Shown here: piece after piece, positions 16,925 through 24,911 of the stretch | Position numbering within the stretch: position 1 is the first letter of the stretch | Layout: each line of letters begins with the position of its first letter | DNA from: Lentisphaerae bacterium GWF2_49_21 | GTDB taxonomy: Bacteria; Verrucomicrobiota; Lentisphaeria; Victivallales; GWF2-50-93 | Length of the DNA stretch: 48,043 bases | Direction of reading: 5' to 3' | Assembly (NCBI GenBank): GCA_001804805.1 | Contig: MHBH01000089.1 | Location: 1-48,043 of the forward strand | Position numbers and translations under genes: made by a program | Notes under the pieces: generated by a model | What the model was told of the DNA's origin: nothing | Seen by the model: the letters and a program-made list of their open reading frames with translations, nothing else | Database searches by the model: none

Positions 16925-19020
16925 CTTCTCTTCCTCTTCTTGACTCCTGATGTCTTGAGATTGCCGATCTCGTTTTGATTCACATGGAATGTTATCTCGC
17001 TTATCCAGTAAGTTATCGGAGCCGTACAGTTGCCTGAGAAAATCAGAGCTCCCAGTTCTGTCGACCTGAAATCCGGAGAGTTGCTCAGGATCGCCGACAA
17101 TGAAATTACCACCCTCTGCCAGCCGGATCCCACCATCCCGCTTTCGATATATGCCGGATCTGCTATTCCTTCAGCTTCAGTAGTCGCCGGATCCATATAC
17201 ATCGGACTGTCGCGCATCTGTATAAGGACGTCATCCGGACTGTCAAGGCTGCTCTTTATCCAGAATGATATCGCATAATAGCCGGTTATATCCGACAACC
17301 CCCCTCCTCCTATAGTCGCCTGCCATGCCCCTGGCTTGATTTCGAGCTTGAAGCACTGCTCTGGAATTGCATGGGCTTCTCCTGCGGGAACAGTCGTTAT
17401 GGCAGAAACATTGCCTTCTGTCTGGAAATTCATATTGTTTCGGGTCCTGTAGAATTCGAACGCCTCAGGCATGGAATAGATGTCAATAGGTGCTACTGCG
17501 GCATAACGTGATCCTTCGGTTCCGTCTGCAGTTATGGTAAGTCCTATCTGCCCGGGCCAGCGCTTGGGCCCTATCTTTTCATCATTCCTCAGCCGCCATG
17601 GATCAAGCCTGAATGTCGTACCATAAATTCCATCATCTGCTTTTCCGTCCTCATGCTTTCCGTCGTCAAACATCAGTGTCTTCTGGCTCCCGCCAATCAT
17701 CCTGAGATCTATCGTTACCGACTTGGCCTTCCCGCCCTGCGAGGAAACCTGTGCCGTAACAGAATACTGCCCGGCGGTCATCGCATCCTTCATGCCGTCA
17801 ATGTCCTTTTTTAAAACTGCAGATGCGGTGGCCGCCGATCGGGACTGATGGAATTTGGAAATGTTCTGTTTAAGGGTGGTCATCCGCGTCCTATACATGG
17901 TTCCGGCGTATTCAAAGACCGAAGGAGTTGTCCTGACGGATGAGATAGTGAGTCCTGATGCTTTTTGACGGCCGACATAGAGGTTGTTGTTCGCCATCGC
18001 ATAGAAGACCGTACCGTTCGCATTTGCACGGACATGGGAACCTTCCTTGGTAAAATCACCTGTATAAAGTCCCGCGCCCTGGGCCGTCCAGGTCTTGAAC
18101 GCATCCATCGAGGCAATCATGCCCATCTTCTTCGGATCATAGGAATACATCAGCTGTTCATCAGCAGTGCGGCCCCAGGTTACGCCGACGGAAGTGAAAC
18201 CCACATCCTTCGGCCCGGCCCTGTACATGTCGCTTTTTGAAACAAATACTATCCCCTGGTCCAACGTTGAAAAGACGGGATTGTGCTTGAACAATGGAAG
18301 TGCGTTTCCGCTCGGAACAACATCCTTCATCGCCTCATACCAGTAGTCGTCGATTGAAATCCCGTAAAAGATGGACTTGATGTCCGGCGCATCCTTTTTC
18401 GAAGCCACTATGAATGCGTCATAACATCCGGGATCGCGGAACCGTATCGAACTCACATTATAATCTGTGGCAAAAGAACTCCAGGTCTCCCCCTTGTTGA
18501 CAGAACGTGAAATTCCAGGTGCCGCATCGCCATGCGCCGCCACCAGGGTATGGAAAAGCTGGTCTCCGGGAAATATATAGAACGCCGCAATGGAATCCGA
18601 CGCCATTCCTTTTGCAACTGATCCTATCTGCTTGAATGTCTTTCCGCAATCCTCGGTAAGCCAGACACCCTTGCCGTCAGTTCCTGCATAAAATGAATTT
18701 TCGCGGTCGGGTACGAAAGCCATGCATGTTATCCTTCCGATCTTCGCCAGATCAGCGGCAGGGATCTTTTTCCATTCCTCTCCTCCATTTTCAGAGATCA
18801 TAAGTCCATCGGCAACCGCAAGCAGGATCCTCTGCGTCATTGACGGATGAGGGAATACGGCGGTGACATGTCCTGAGACTTTTGTATCACGTGCCCAGAC
18901 CACGTTCAGATCCTGGAGAGGAGCTGCAACTGCTTCAGGTTCGATCTTTTTTTCTTCTGCCGTTGCAGTTCCACAGATAACTGCGAAGATCGCAATAGAT
19001 GATAGGAATTTTAATTTCAT
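16921..19020 (-). CDS. Secreted VPS10/BNR beta-propeller-like protein
   Basis: A 699-aa protein with a signal peptide (LSSIAIFAVICGTATAEE). Residues about 35-350 carry BNR/sortilin-like propeller repeats: LMISENGGEEWKKIP, GVWLTEDCGKTFKQIG and GISRSVNKGETWSSF, each with the Asp-box-like S/T-x-D/N-x-G-x-x-W/F. A middle domain has DDGKHEDGKADDGIYGTTFRLDP, an Ig-like element seen with choice-of-anchor proteins. The C-terminal about 170 residues form a beta-sandwich (YAISFWIKSSLDSPDDVLIQMRD) like a carbohydrate-binding module. It is probably an exported or surface binding protein. The start at 19020 is fixed by the leaderless promoter; the longer frame to 19113 is promoter read-through. It overlaps the TPR gene by ATGA. 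Confidence 0.82.
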   Translation of the reverse strand: MKLKFLSSIAIFAVICGTATAEEKKIEPEAVAAPLQDLNVVWARDTKVSGHVTAVFPHPSMTQRILLAVADGLMISENGGEEWKKIPAADLAKIGRITCMAFVPDRENSFYAGTDGKGVWLTEDCGKTFKQIGSVAKGMASDSIAAFYIFPGDQLFHTLVAAHGDAAPGISRSVNKGETWSSFATDYNVSSIRFRDPGCYDAFIVASKKDAPDIKSIFYGISIDDYWYEAMKDVVPSGNALPLFKHNPVFSTLDQGIVFVSKSDMYRAGPKDVGFTSVGVTWGRTADEQLMYSYDPKKMGMIASMDAFKTWTAQGAGLYTGDFTKEGSHVRANANGTVFYAMANNNLYVGRQKASGLTISSVRTTPSVFEYAGTMYRTRMTTLKQNISKFHQSRSAATASAVLKKDIDGMKDAMTAGQYSVTAQVSSQGGKAKSVTIDLRMIGGSQKTLMFDDGKHEDGKADDGIYGTTFRLDPWRLRNDEKIGPKRWPGQIGLTITADGTEGSRYAAVAPIDIYSMPEAFEFYRTRNNMNFQTEGNVSAITTVPAGEAHAIPEQCFKLEIKPGAWQATIGGGGLSDITGYYAISFWIKSSLDSPDDVLIQMRDSPMYMDPATTEAEGIADPAYIESGMVGSGWQRVVISLSAILSNSPDFRSTELGALIFSGNCTAPITYWISEITFHVNQNEIGNLKTSGVKKRKRR

Positions 19021-19029
19021 GATGGTGGT

Positions 19030-19058
19030 AAGATAGTCCGGAAGAATCGGGGAATCAA
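19030..19058 (-). promoter_or_regulatory. Leaderless-type promoter of the VPS10-like/TPR unit
   Basis: Minus strand TTGATT (19053-19058), 17-bp spacer ending TCCGGAC, TATCTT (19030-19035), 9 nt to the ATG at 19020. It makes the VPS10-like and TPR genes a separate transcription unit from the upstream MoxR cluster. Confidence 0.65.
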
Positions 19059-19117
19059 GGCTTGCAGATGGCTTCAGGCCTTTTTCCGGCTCCCATTTAT
19101 GGAGAGTTTTCATAAAA

Positions 19118-19252
19118 TTAAAGCAGATAGTTTTCCGGGATTTTCAGGGCTGAAGACAACCTTATGGCCACTTGTCTTGTGATCTTGCGCCGTCCTTTTT
19201 CATAATCGCTGATAACGCTTTGGGGCATGCCTGTCATTTCAGAGAGTTTCAT
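19118..19252 (-). CDS. Tiny XRE-type helix-turn-helix ORF (44 aa), possibly a truncated regulator
   Basis: A 44-codon ORF encoding KLSEMTGMPQSVISDYEKGRR followed by KITRQVAIRLSSALKI. This matches helices 2-4 of a Cro/C1-type HTH (SQSVISDYERGRR...). Helix 1, normally about 15-20 residues upstream, is absent, because a stop codon lies a few codons before the ATG. The ATG overlaps the TGA of the caspase-like gene (ATGA), so it could be made by coupled translation. It may be a real dwarf regulator or the remnant of a longer HTH gene left by rearrangement. Codon use looks ordinary. Confidence 0.45.
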   Translation of the reverse strand: MKLSEMTGMPQSVISDYEKGRRKITRQVAIRLSSALKIPENYLL

Positions 19253-20454
19253 TTGCCGATTTTTACAAAATCAATCAATTTCGAATGTCCAATCATTGTT
19301 CTTGCGGAAAGGTATCCTGTATCTTTTGGTGCAGCCGGACTTATCGGGGCGTATCCTTTCTTGTTTTCCTCTCCGGTGCTCAGGGCGCTGATACCTACGC
19401 TCTCCCCGCAGTCTTCAATAAGCGCATGCTCCAGGATGCCACGCCGGCCGTTCCAGAATTTCTTGGAGGCATCGACTTCCTCCTTTGCCCCTTCAGTTAT
19501 CATAGTCAGATTGAATACCGCATCCGGGGCCTCAGTCTTGCTCTTGGCCGACATCTTCTTGCCTTCAGGATCGTTCGGAAACACATAGAGCTTCTTGAAT
19601 ATCTCGCAGGATTCCCTGCCTTCAACCGCCCATTCCTCCCCGTCCGCCGTCTGACGTACTGTCCACAGTGCCGTCTGGCAGGTCGCCCAATTATAGGCTT
19701 CTAGCACAGTTACTCTTCCGTCACGCGATGCTCCTTCGCCGTCAGCCCTTCCAGACTCGATCCCGCGCAGGAAGAATTCCGCAAAAACTGGGGCATTCGA
19801 TTCCGGACCGTTTGTCGCCGTTACGTTTATACGGGCTTTTTCAGCGATTGCGCTCAGGAATCCACCGCTGGAAGTACTGAAATTAAGGATCAAAGGTCTC
19901 CTCGACTTCACTCCTGAAAGCGCCTGTTTCAGCTCGGTAGGGCGCAGATCCTTTACGGGAAGCGCAAAACTGGAATCAGGTTCCATGGAATATCCGTGCC
20001 CGACCATGAACAGGATGAACTGATCGTCAGGACTTCCCTTTTCTCCCATCTTGGAGATTGCTTTTACAACATCTTCAGATCCTTTTACGATTTGGACGGC
20101 ATCCTTGAAACTTGGATCTCCAGACAGAACCATAATGTTTTCAGCTGGAACTCCGGTCTTGGAGAGATAAGCCTTGAATCTTTTAATCCAGTCCTGATAT
20201 CTCGCTGAATACATCGGCGATCCGGGAGTTCCTCCGACAAGAACCGCATAGCAGCGGCCACTGCCGGTGTCAATCTTGACAGGCGCAGCAGGAGCAACAG
20301 ATACAGCAGGGGTGGCAGCCTTTGCGGGTGCGGCAGGAGCTGCAGGCGCTGGTATCGGCACAGCCGGTTTCGTATTTGGTTTCTTATCTGCTTCCTGGGC
20401 CGGTGCCGCCAACTGAACCATCAACAACATAAAAACTGTAAACATGATTTTCAT
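19249..20454 (-). CDS. Secreted caspase-like (C13/C14 fold) protein lacking the catalytic Cys
   Basis: A 401-aa protein. The signal peptide (IMFTVFMLLMVQLAAPAQ) is followed by an Ala/Pro-rich linker (about 28-60) and a caspase-hemoglobinase domain (about 66-260). RCYAVLVGG is strand 1, FILFMVGHG carries the dyad His (His153) and LILNFSTSSGGF sits where caspase-fold enzymes have D-x-C-x-SGG; the Cys position is Thr194. RDGRVTVLEAYNWA matches the conserved C-terminal helix of bacterial C13-like proteins. It is therefore probably a pseudo-protease with a binding or scaffold role in the periplasm. It sits between the DUF4159 pair and the VPS10/TPR genes. Confidence 0.78.
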   Translation of the reverse strand: MKIMFTVFMLLMVQLAAPAQEADKKPNTKPAVPIPAPAAPAAPAKAATPAVSVAPAAPVKIDTGSGRCYAVLVGGTPGSPMYSARYQDWIKRFKAYLSKTGVPAENIMVLSGDPSFKDAVQIVKGSEDVVKAISKMGEKGSPDDQFILFMVGHGYSMEPDSSFALPVKDLRPTELKQALSGVKSRRPLILNFSTSSGGFLSAIAEKARINVTATNGPESNAPVFAEFFLRGIESGRADGEGASRDGRVTVLEAYNWATCQTALWTVRQTADGEEWAVEGRESCEIFKKLYVFPNDPEGKKMSAKSKTEAPDAVFNLTMITEGAKEEVDASKKFWNGRRGILEHALIEDCGESVGISALSTGEENKKGYAPISPAAPKDTGYLSARTMIGHSKLIDFVKIGK

Positions 20455-20501
20455 TTTTTCTTCTTCTCCTACCTGAAATTTCCTTGATCTTCAAGAGTGT
20501 A

Positions 20502-20660
20502 AAACAGGCCTCTGGCCTGTTTCTTAATTAATGACAGGCGAGACGCCTGTCCTACATTCCTAAGGCAAAAAAGAACAAAGGCACAGGCGAGATGCCTGTC
20601 CTACATTCCTAAGGCAAAAAAGAACAAAGGCACAGGCGAGACGCCTGTCCTACATTCTTA
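20502..20660. repeat. Palindrome array: AAACAGGCC-TCT-GGCCTGTTT plus three 49-bp tandem units
   Basis: One 9-bp-arm hairpin at 20502-20522 is followed by ACAGGCG-AGA-CGCCTGT hairpins starting at 20534, 20583 and 20632. The exact 49-bp period includes the filler CCTACATTCCTAAGGC and an A-rich tract. The last unit runs into the TAA stop codon of the DUF4159 gene ending at 20658. The middle unit carries one arm mismatch (GATGCC). It fills the 203-bp gap between the caspase-like and DUF4159 genes. Confidence 0.85.
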
Positions 20661-21491
20661 GTGGCTCAGGAAATATATGATTATGTTTATTCCCATCTTG
20701 ATAGCTTCCATGTTCTTCTCAGGCGCCCAGAAACGGTTGCACCAGCCGCAATGGATGTCGCCAGGACTGCACCATGTCATTATCCTTCCCGTACCCGGCT
20801 CAAAAAGCCCATAAGCCCCGTTTGGAACACCCTGCATGTGAGGACATCCATTCGTAAAATCGTAGTATATGTGATAAATCTCATTATCGTATGGTATCTT
20901 CCTCATGGGATTGTCAGGGAAAAGCCTGTTCACCAGCTCCAAATATGCTTTGAAAAACCTGTCCTCTTTTCCTTTGTACACGCAGTCGTCGGCAAGGATG
21001 AATCCTCCGCGTTCCAGAAATTCCCGGACGTTCTTCTCCTCGTTCTCAGGAAGCTTGAAATGCCCTTCGGACGTCATGAACACAAATGGATTGCGAACCA
21101 TCTCGTCGAAATCCCCAAGCCTGACGACCTTCGGTTCCATCGACACGTTTATGTTGGTAAGTTCACGGAGCTTCCTCCTAAGGATGATGTCGCCGCCCAG
21201 CGATACATCCCAGCGGTCGGGAGTGTTGTCGGTGACAGTGAACTGCAGCCTGGGTAATATGAACTTGCCTGTTTCAACAGCTTCATCGGCAAAAGCTGAA
21301 GGCGTCCCTCCGATCAAACCGCTGAAAACAGTTCCACCGAGCAGCACGGCTGCGCCCTGGAGGAAGTTCCTCCTTGACACGCTGAGCTTCCTGATCTCCT
21401 CGATCCCACCGGCAATTTCGTCGGCATTGCGGCGGACCAGGAGATCCTTCTTCATGTGTATTATTTTGCCAGCATATTTCATATCAATCAT
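20658..21491 (-). CDS. Tat-exported DUF4159 protein, second tandem copy
   Basis: A 277-aa protein. The twin-arginine motif SRRNFLQG (Arg40-Arg41) is followed by a hydrophobic stretch (AAVLLGGTVFSGLIGG). The DUF4159 domain (PF13709) covers about residues 80-275, with LRELTNINVSMEPKVVRL, FVFMTSEGHF, REFLERGGFILADDC, RKIPYDNEIYHIYYDF and W-CSPGDIHCGW. DUF4159 resembles an N-terminally reduced GATase-like fold and accompanies MoxR/BatA modules; the function is unknown. It is 21 bp downstream of a close paralogue (21513-22334). The long 35-residue n-region before the RR is unusual and shared by both copies. Confidence 0.87.
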   Translation of the reverse strand: MIDMKYAGKIIHMKKDLLVRRNADEIAGGIEEIRKLSVSRRNFLQGAAVLLGGTVFSGLIGGTPSAFADEAVETGKFILPRLQFTVTDNTPDRWDVSLGGDIILRRKLRELTNINVSMEPKVVRLGDFDEMVRNPFVFMTSEGHFKLPENEEKNVREFLERGGFILADDCVYKGKEDRFFKAYLELVNRLFPDNPMRKIPYDNEIYHIYYDFTNGCPHMQGVPNGAYGLFEPGTGRIMTWCSPGDIHCGWCNRFWAPEKNMEAIKMGINIIIYFLSH

Positions 21492-21512
21492 TCGAATTTT
21501 GAGTTTTCTTCC

Positions 21513-22334
21513 TTAGTGACTTAAAAAGTAAATAATGATATTTATACCCATCTTGACCGAGGCCAGGTTCTTCTCAGGTCCAAACCATGCATTGACCCAT
21601 CCGCAATGAATGTCGCCAGGACTGTTCCACGTCATTATCCTTCCAGTACCCGGCTCGAAAAGGCCGTATGCTCCGTGAGGAACTCCCTGCATGTGTGGGC
21701 ATCCGCTTGTAAAATCATAGTATATATGGAAAATCTCGTTGTCGTATGGGATCTTCCTCATGGGATTGTCCGGAAACAGCCTGTTGATCAGCTCCATGTA
21801 TGTCTTGAAGAACCTGTCTTCTTTCCCATTGTATACGCAGTCATCGGCAAGTATGAATCCGCCTCGTTCCAGGAACTCGCGGACGTTCTTCTCCTCGTTG
21901 TCGGGAATCTTGAAATATCCCTCGGACGTCATGAACACGAACGGATTGCGCACCATCTCGTCGAAATCCCCGAGCCTGACCACCTTCGGTTCCATGGACA
22001 CGTTTATGTTTGTCAGTTCACGGAGCTTCTTCCTCAGATTGATGTCACCGCTTGGATGGACATCCCAGCGGTCGGGAGTGTTGTCGGAAACCGTGAACTG
22101 AAGACGGGGGAATACGAACTTGCCTGTTTCCACGGCCTCCTCGGCAAAAACCTTATTTCCTCCGATCAGACCGCCGAGGACAGTTCCACCGAGCAGCACG
22201 GCTGCGCCCTGGAGGAAGTTCCTCCTTGAAACACTGAGCCTCCTGATCTCTTCTATCCCGCCTGCAAGTTCATCGGCATTGCGACGGACCAGGAGATCCT
22301 TCTTCATGTGTATTATTTTACCGCCAGGTCTCAT
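21513..22334 (-). CDS. Tat-exported DUF4159 protein, first tandem copy
   Basis: A 273-aa paralogue of the next gene, with very high identity through most of the length. RR at residues 37-38 in SRRNFLQG, then the hydrophobic h-region and the DUF4159 domain with the same landmarks (FVFMTSEGYF, RGGFILADDCVYNG, MRKIPYDNEIFHIYYDF). It is predicted to fold in the cytoplasm and be exported by Tat, suggesting a cofactor or tight fold. GGAAG lies before the ATG at 22334. Main differences from the second copy are around residues 85-100 (VHPSGDINLRKK versus VSLGGDIILRRK) and in the last 35 residues. It follows the vWA/GATase-like gene in the cluster. Confidence 0.87.
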   Translation of the reverse strand: MRPGGKIIHMKKDLLVRRNADELAGGIEEIRRLSVSRRNFLQGAAVLLGGTVLGGLIGGNKVFAEEAVETGKFVFPRLQFTVSDNTPDRWDVHPSGDINLRKKLRELTNINVSMEPKVVRLGDFDEMVRNPFVFMTSEGYFKIPDNEEKNVREFLERGGFILADDCVYNGKEDRFFKTYMELINRLFPDNPMRKIPYDNEIFHIYYDFTSGCPHMQGVPHGAYGLFEPGTGRIMTWNSPGDIHCGWVNAWFGPEKNLASVKMGINIIIYFLSH

Positions 22335-22385
22335 ATTATTTCTTCCAGTTCACGAACTCTAATCAAAACATTTAATTTGAACACC

Positions 22386-22490
22386 CAATGTCCAACAAGG
22401 AATTTCCAATATCCAATGAAATACCGGATTCATCTGATACAGTTCACTTCGTAATTGGATATTCCTTGTTCATTATTGGATATTCAATTT
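22386..22490. repeat. Diverged inverted repeat (CCAACAAGGAATTTCCAATATCC / GGATATTCCTTGTT)
   Basis: In the 161-bp junction between the vWA/GATase-like and DUF4159 genes. The left block CAACAAGGAATTTCCAATA (about 22393-22411) and the right block TTGGATATTCCTTGTTCAT (22455-22473) are near-complements, followed by a further copy TTGGATATTC. Three short TTGGATATTC-like words recur in this segment. Confidence 0.6.
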
Positions 22491-22495
22491 TTGTA

Positions 22496-24784
22496 TTACG
22501 CCAGTCCTCCTCTTCTGCGGATTATCCATTCCGCGGACAGCAGAGCTATAAGCAGAATGAAAAGTACCGGCATGTCCCAGATCTCGTAATCCTTGGGCTG
22601 TATCCCTGCAGCAAGAGCGGTCTTGACATTTTTCGCCATCTCCTCGGCCGCCCCCTGGGCATCAGCCGCAGTATAATATTTTCCGCCTGTGACTTCAGCC
22701 ATTTCCCTGAGAGACTCTTCCTTAAGGCCGGCATTGCTGAACTCCTGATACGGCTCCGAAACCTTGAAGTCCGTCTCCACAGGCTCGACCTTCCATCCTT
22801 CGATCCTTACCTTCACCCTGTAGTCGCCAAGCTCGTCGACGCGGAAGGAACACTGATAGACGCCCTCCTGCGAAAGTATCCACTGCATCGGTATTTCCTG
22901 GGTGTTCTTGAGCGGATCCTCGACGGTCGCTATGACAGTCGCATCGTTGGCCGGTGAAAGATCCTGTTTCAATACTACTGCCCGCAATGACACCTGTGAT
23001 CCGTTCGTATATACATCCGCATCGCTTTCCACCGAGATCTGCTGTTTCGCCCCTACGGCGAGCCATCGTACAAGCTGTTTCCAGAACCTTTCATGGAATT
23101 CATCTGACGCCGGAACCGACACCCTCCAGTACCAGGAACCTCCGGAAGTGAATGAAGCTACGCGTCCTTCACCAAAGTTCTGTACAGCCAGAACCGGTTT
23201 GTTGTCCTTCTCGCGCCCAAGCAGGAGCTGGGCCCCGGTCTTAAGTCCGCGTACAGGTGATATTCCAATCAGTTCCGGCATCTTCTCCCATATCTTCTTG
23301 CTGATTTCCATGTCATCCGAAAGACGCATTACAGGATGAGTAAGCGATCCTTTGGCGACTGCCGCCTTGTATTGCTCATCGGAATAGTTCCCGTCGGCCC
23401 CTGTTATTTCCAGAGGAAGGAGTTTGGCTACAGGAGTGTTTGCATACTTGCCTGAACCAAATGAGTTGACTCCTCCCAGCATCAAAAGCCCTCCACCGCG
23501 TTTTTTCACGAAATCCTCGAGCATCGACATCTGTTCCGCAGAGAAATAAGAAGCTTCTATGTCTCCAAGAATGACAGCTTCAAAATGGAACAGCTGGTCA
23601 CGCGTGGTCGGGAATCCGTCAGAAAGATAATTCTCAGAAGCATCAGCACCTTGTATGTAGAAACGGTTCTTTGCAAGCCTGAGTATTCCAACCAGCCTGA
23701 AATCCCTGTCCCTGTACAATGCGCGGCGCAGGAAACGGTATTCAAGCCTCGGACTTCCTTCAATATAAAGGACAGGCAGGCGGTCATCGCGGATCTCAAT
23801 CAGGAACTCCCTGCTGTTGTTGTTGATTATCTTTTCAGCGGAATCTGGAGCGATGGAAACCTTGCAGGTCGCAGATCCCTCGAAGTCAGGAGTGAAATTC
23901 AATTTTACGCGCTTGATGTCCGTGTCCTTGTCGGGCTTGATTTCCTTTGACAGCAGGACTGTATCTCCCCTGGAAACCGAGACTTTGAACGGTTTGTCCT
24001 GGAAATCCGTGTAGCGCAGCGTGGCGAATATTTCTATTTCAGTATTGCGACGTACCCTCCGCGGAGCCGAAATCGCCGCCACTTCATAATCTTTTGAAGG
24101 ACGAGGATCCCCGATACCTATTATATTCAACGGTACACCGCGCCCCCTCAGCAATGCTGCAGCTTCTTCACCGCTGCCACCCAAGTTGCGGCATCCATCG
24201 GTCAGCATCAGCACAGACGCCAGCGGTGCGCCCTGGAGTTCGGAATCGAGATCGCGTATCGCCCGGAAAATGTTCGTCTGCTGCCTGTCATTCTTAACCT
24301 TGTCAAGAGCAACTACCCGCCTTAGATCCTTGTCGAAGGCGTAATTGTAGACCTTTGAGAATTCAGAAAGTTTTGCAATAAGTCCCTTGTCTGCCGCCCC
24401 CTTGCCGAAGAGTATCTTATTTGCCGCTTCAAACCTCTCTCCCTTTGTACCGCCCTCAAGCGTGGCATCCGGCAACGACATGGACCGCGAGGTGTCAAGA
24501 AGCACTGCGGTTATGACGGAATCACGGGTACGCTCGTTCCTGAGGGTTGGAACTGCAAGAATGAAGAATATAAGGACGATTGCAGACAGTCGCACTGCCA
24601 GCAGCACCTGCTTGCGCCTTTCGCTGACCTTCGAAGCAGTATTCCTGTACAGGTACCACGACAGCAGTGCGAACCCCAGCATCAGCACGAAAAGTATTTC
24701 GCCCGGGATCCGGGTTGAAAACACAAAATGGCTGTGCTGGAACGTATCCAGCGGATATTTGAACAATGTCTCAAAGATTTTCAA
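22496..24784 (-). CDS. Membrane vWA / GATase-like protein (TTG start)
   Basis: A 762-aa protein. Two N-terminal TM helices (about 22-40 and 53-72) precede a vWA domain with an intact MIDAS start DTSRS near residue 90 and LMLTDG near 190. Ig-like regions follow (FATLRYTDFQDKPFKVSVSRG). Then comes a GATase-like segment (FEAVILGDIEASYFS...KKRGGGLLMLGGVNSFGSG) without the amidotransferase Cys, then a further Ig-like part and a C-terminal TM (FILLIALLSAEWIIRRR). I place the start at TTG 24782-24784, which has GAGGAAAG 5 nt upstream; the ATG-initiated frame to 24865 lies in REP copy C. It belongs to the MoxR cluster and is probably a membrane partner in a vWA complex. Confidence 0.85.
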   Translation of the reverse strand: MKIFETLFKYPLDTFQHSHFVFSTRIPGEILFVLMLGFALLSWYLYRNTASKVSERRKQVLLAVRLSAIVLIFFILAVPTLRNERTRDSVITAVLLDTSRSMSLPDATLEGGTKGERFEAANKILFGKGAADKGLIAKLSEFSKVYNYAFDKDLRRVVALDKVKNDRQQTNIFRAIRDLDSELQGAPLASVLMLTDGCRNLGGSGEEAAALLRGRGVPLNIIGIGDPRPSKDYEVAAISAPRRVRRNTEIEIFATLRYTDFQDKPFKVSVSRGDTVLLSKEIKPDKDTDIKRVKLNFTPDFEGSATCKVSIAPDSAEKIINNNSREFLIEIRDDRLPVLYIEGSPRLEYRFLRRALYRDRDFRLVGILRLAKNRFYIQGADASENYLSDGFPTTRDQLFHFEAVILGDIEASYFSAEQMSMLEDFVKKRGGGLLMLGGVNSFGSGKYANTPVAKLLPLEITGADGNYSDEQYKAAVAKGSLTHPVMRLSDDMEISKKIWEKMPELIGISPVRGLKTGAQLLLGREKDNKPVLAVQNFGEGRVASFTSGGSWYWRVSVPASDEFHERFWKQLVRWLAVGAKQQISVESDADVYTNGSQVSLRAVVLKQDLSPANDATVIATVEDPLKNTQEIPMQWILSQEGVYQCSFRVDELGDYRVKVRIEGWKVEPVETDFKVSEPYQEFSNAGLKEESLREMAEVTGGKYYTAADAQGAAEEMAKNVKTALAAGIQPKDYEIWDMPVLFILLIALLSAEWIIRRRGGLA

Positions 24785-24805
24785 TTTTCTTTCCTCAGTA
24801 TTAAA

Positions 24806-24909
24806 GTAGGTACGTGCTTCCCGTGTCCACCATAGCTTCTTTGCGACGGCGGAAGCATGTACCATTCTTAATTCATTAATCCATGGGACAGGCTAAAGCC
24901 CGTCCCTAC
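24806..24909. repeat. REP-like element, copy C (long form)
   Basis: Starts GTAGGTACGTGCTTCCCG and ends AAGCCCGTCCCTAC. It has the extra hairpin TCCACC/GGCGGA around CATAGCTTCTTTGCGAC as in copy B, with one arm mismatch (A against C). It lies between the DUF4175 and vWA/GATase genes, immediately upstream of the latter's Shine-Dalgarno sequence. Confidence 0.8.
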
Positions 24910-24911
24910 TT

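Noticed and set aside
20534-20660. CRISPR array
   Set aside because: Only three units, with palindromic rather than spacer content and identical intervening sequence; no cas genes.
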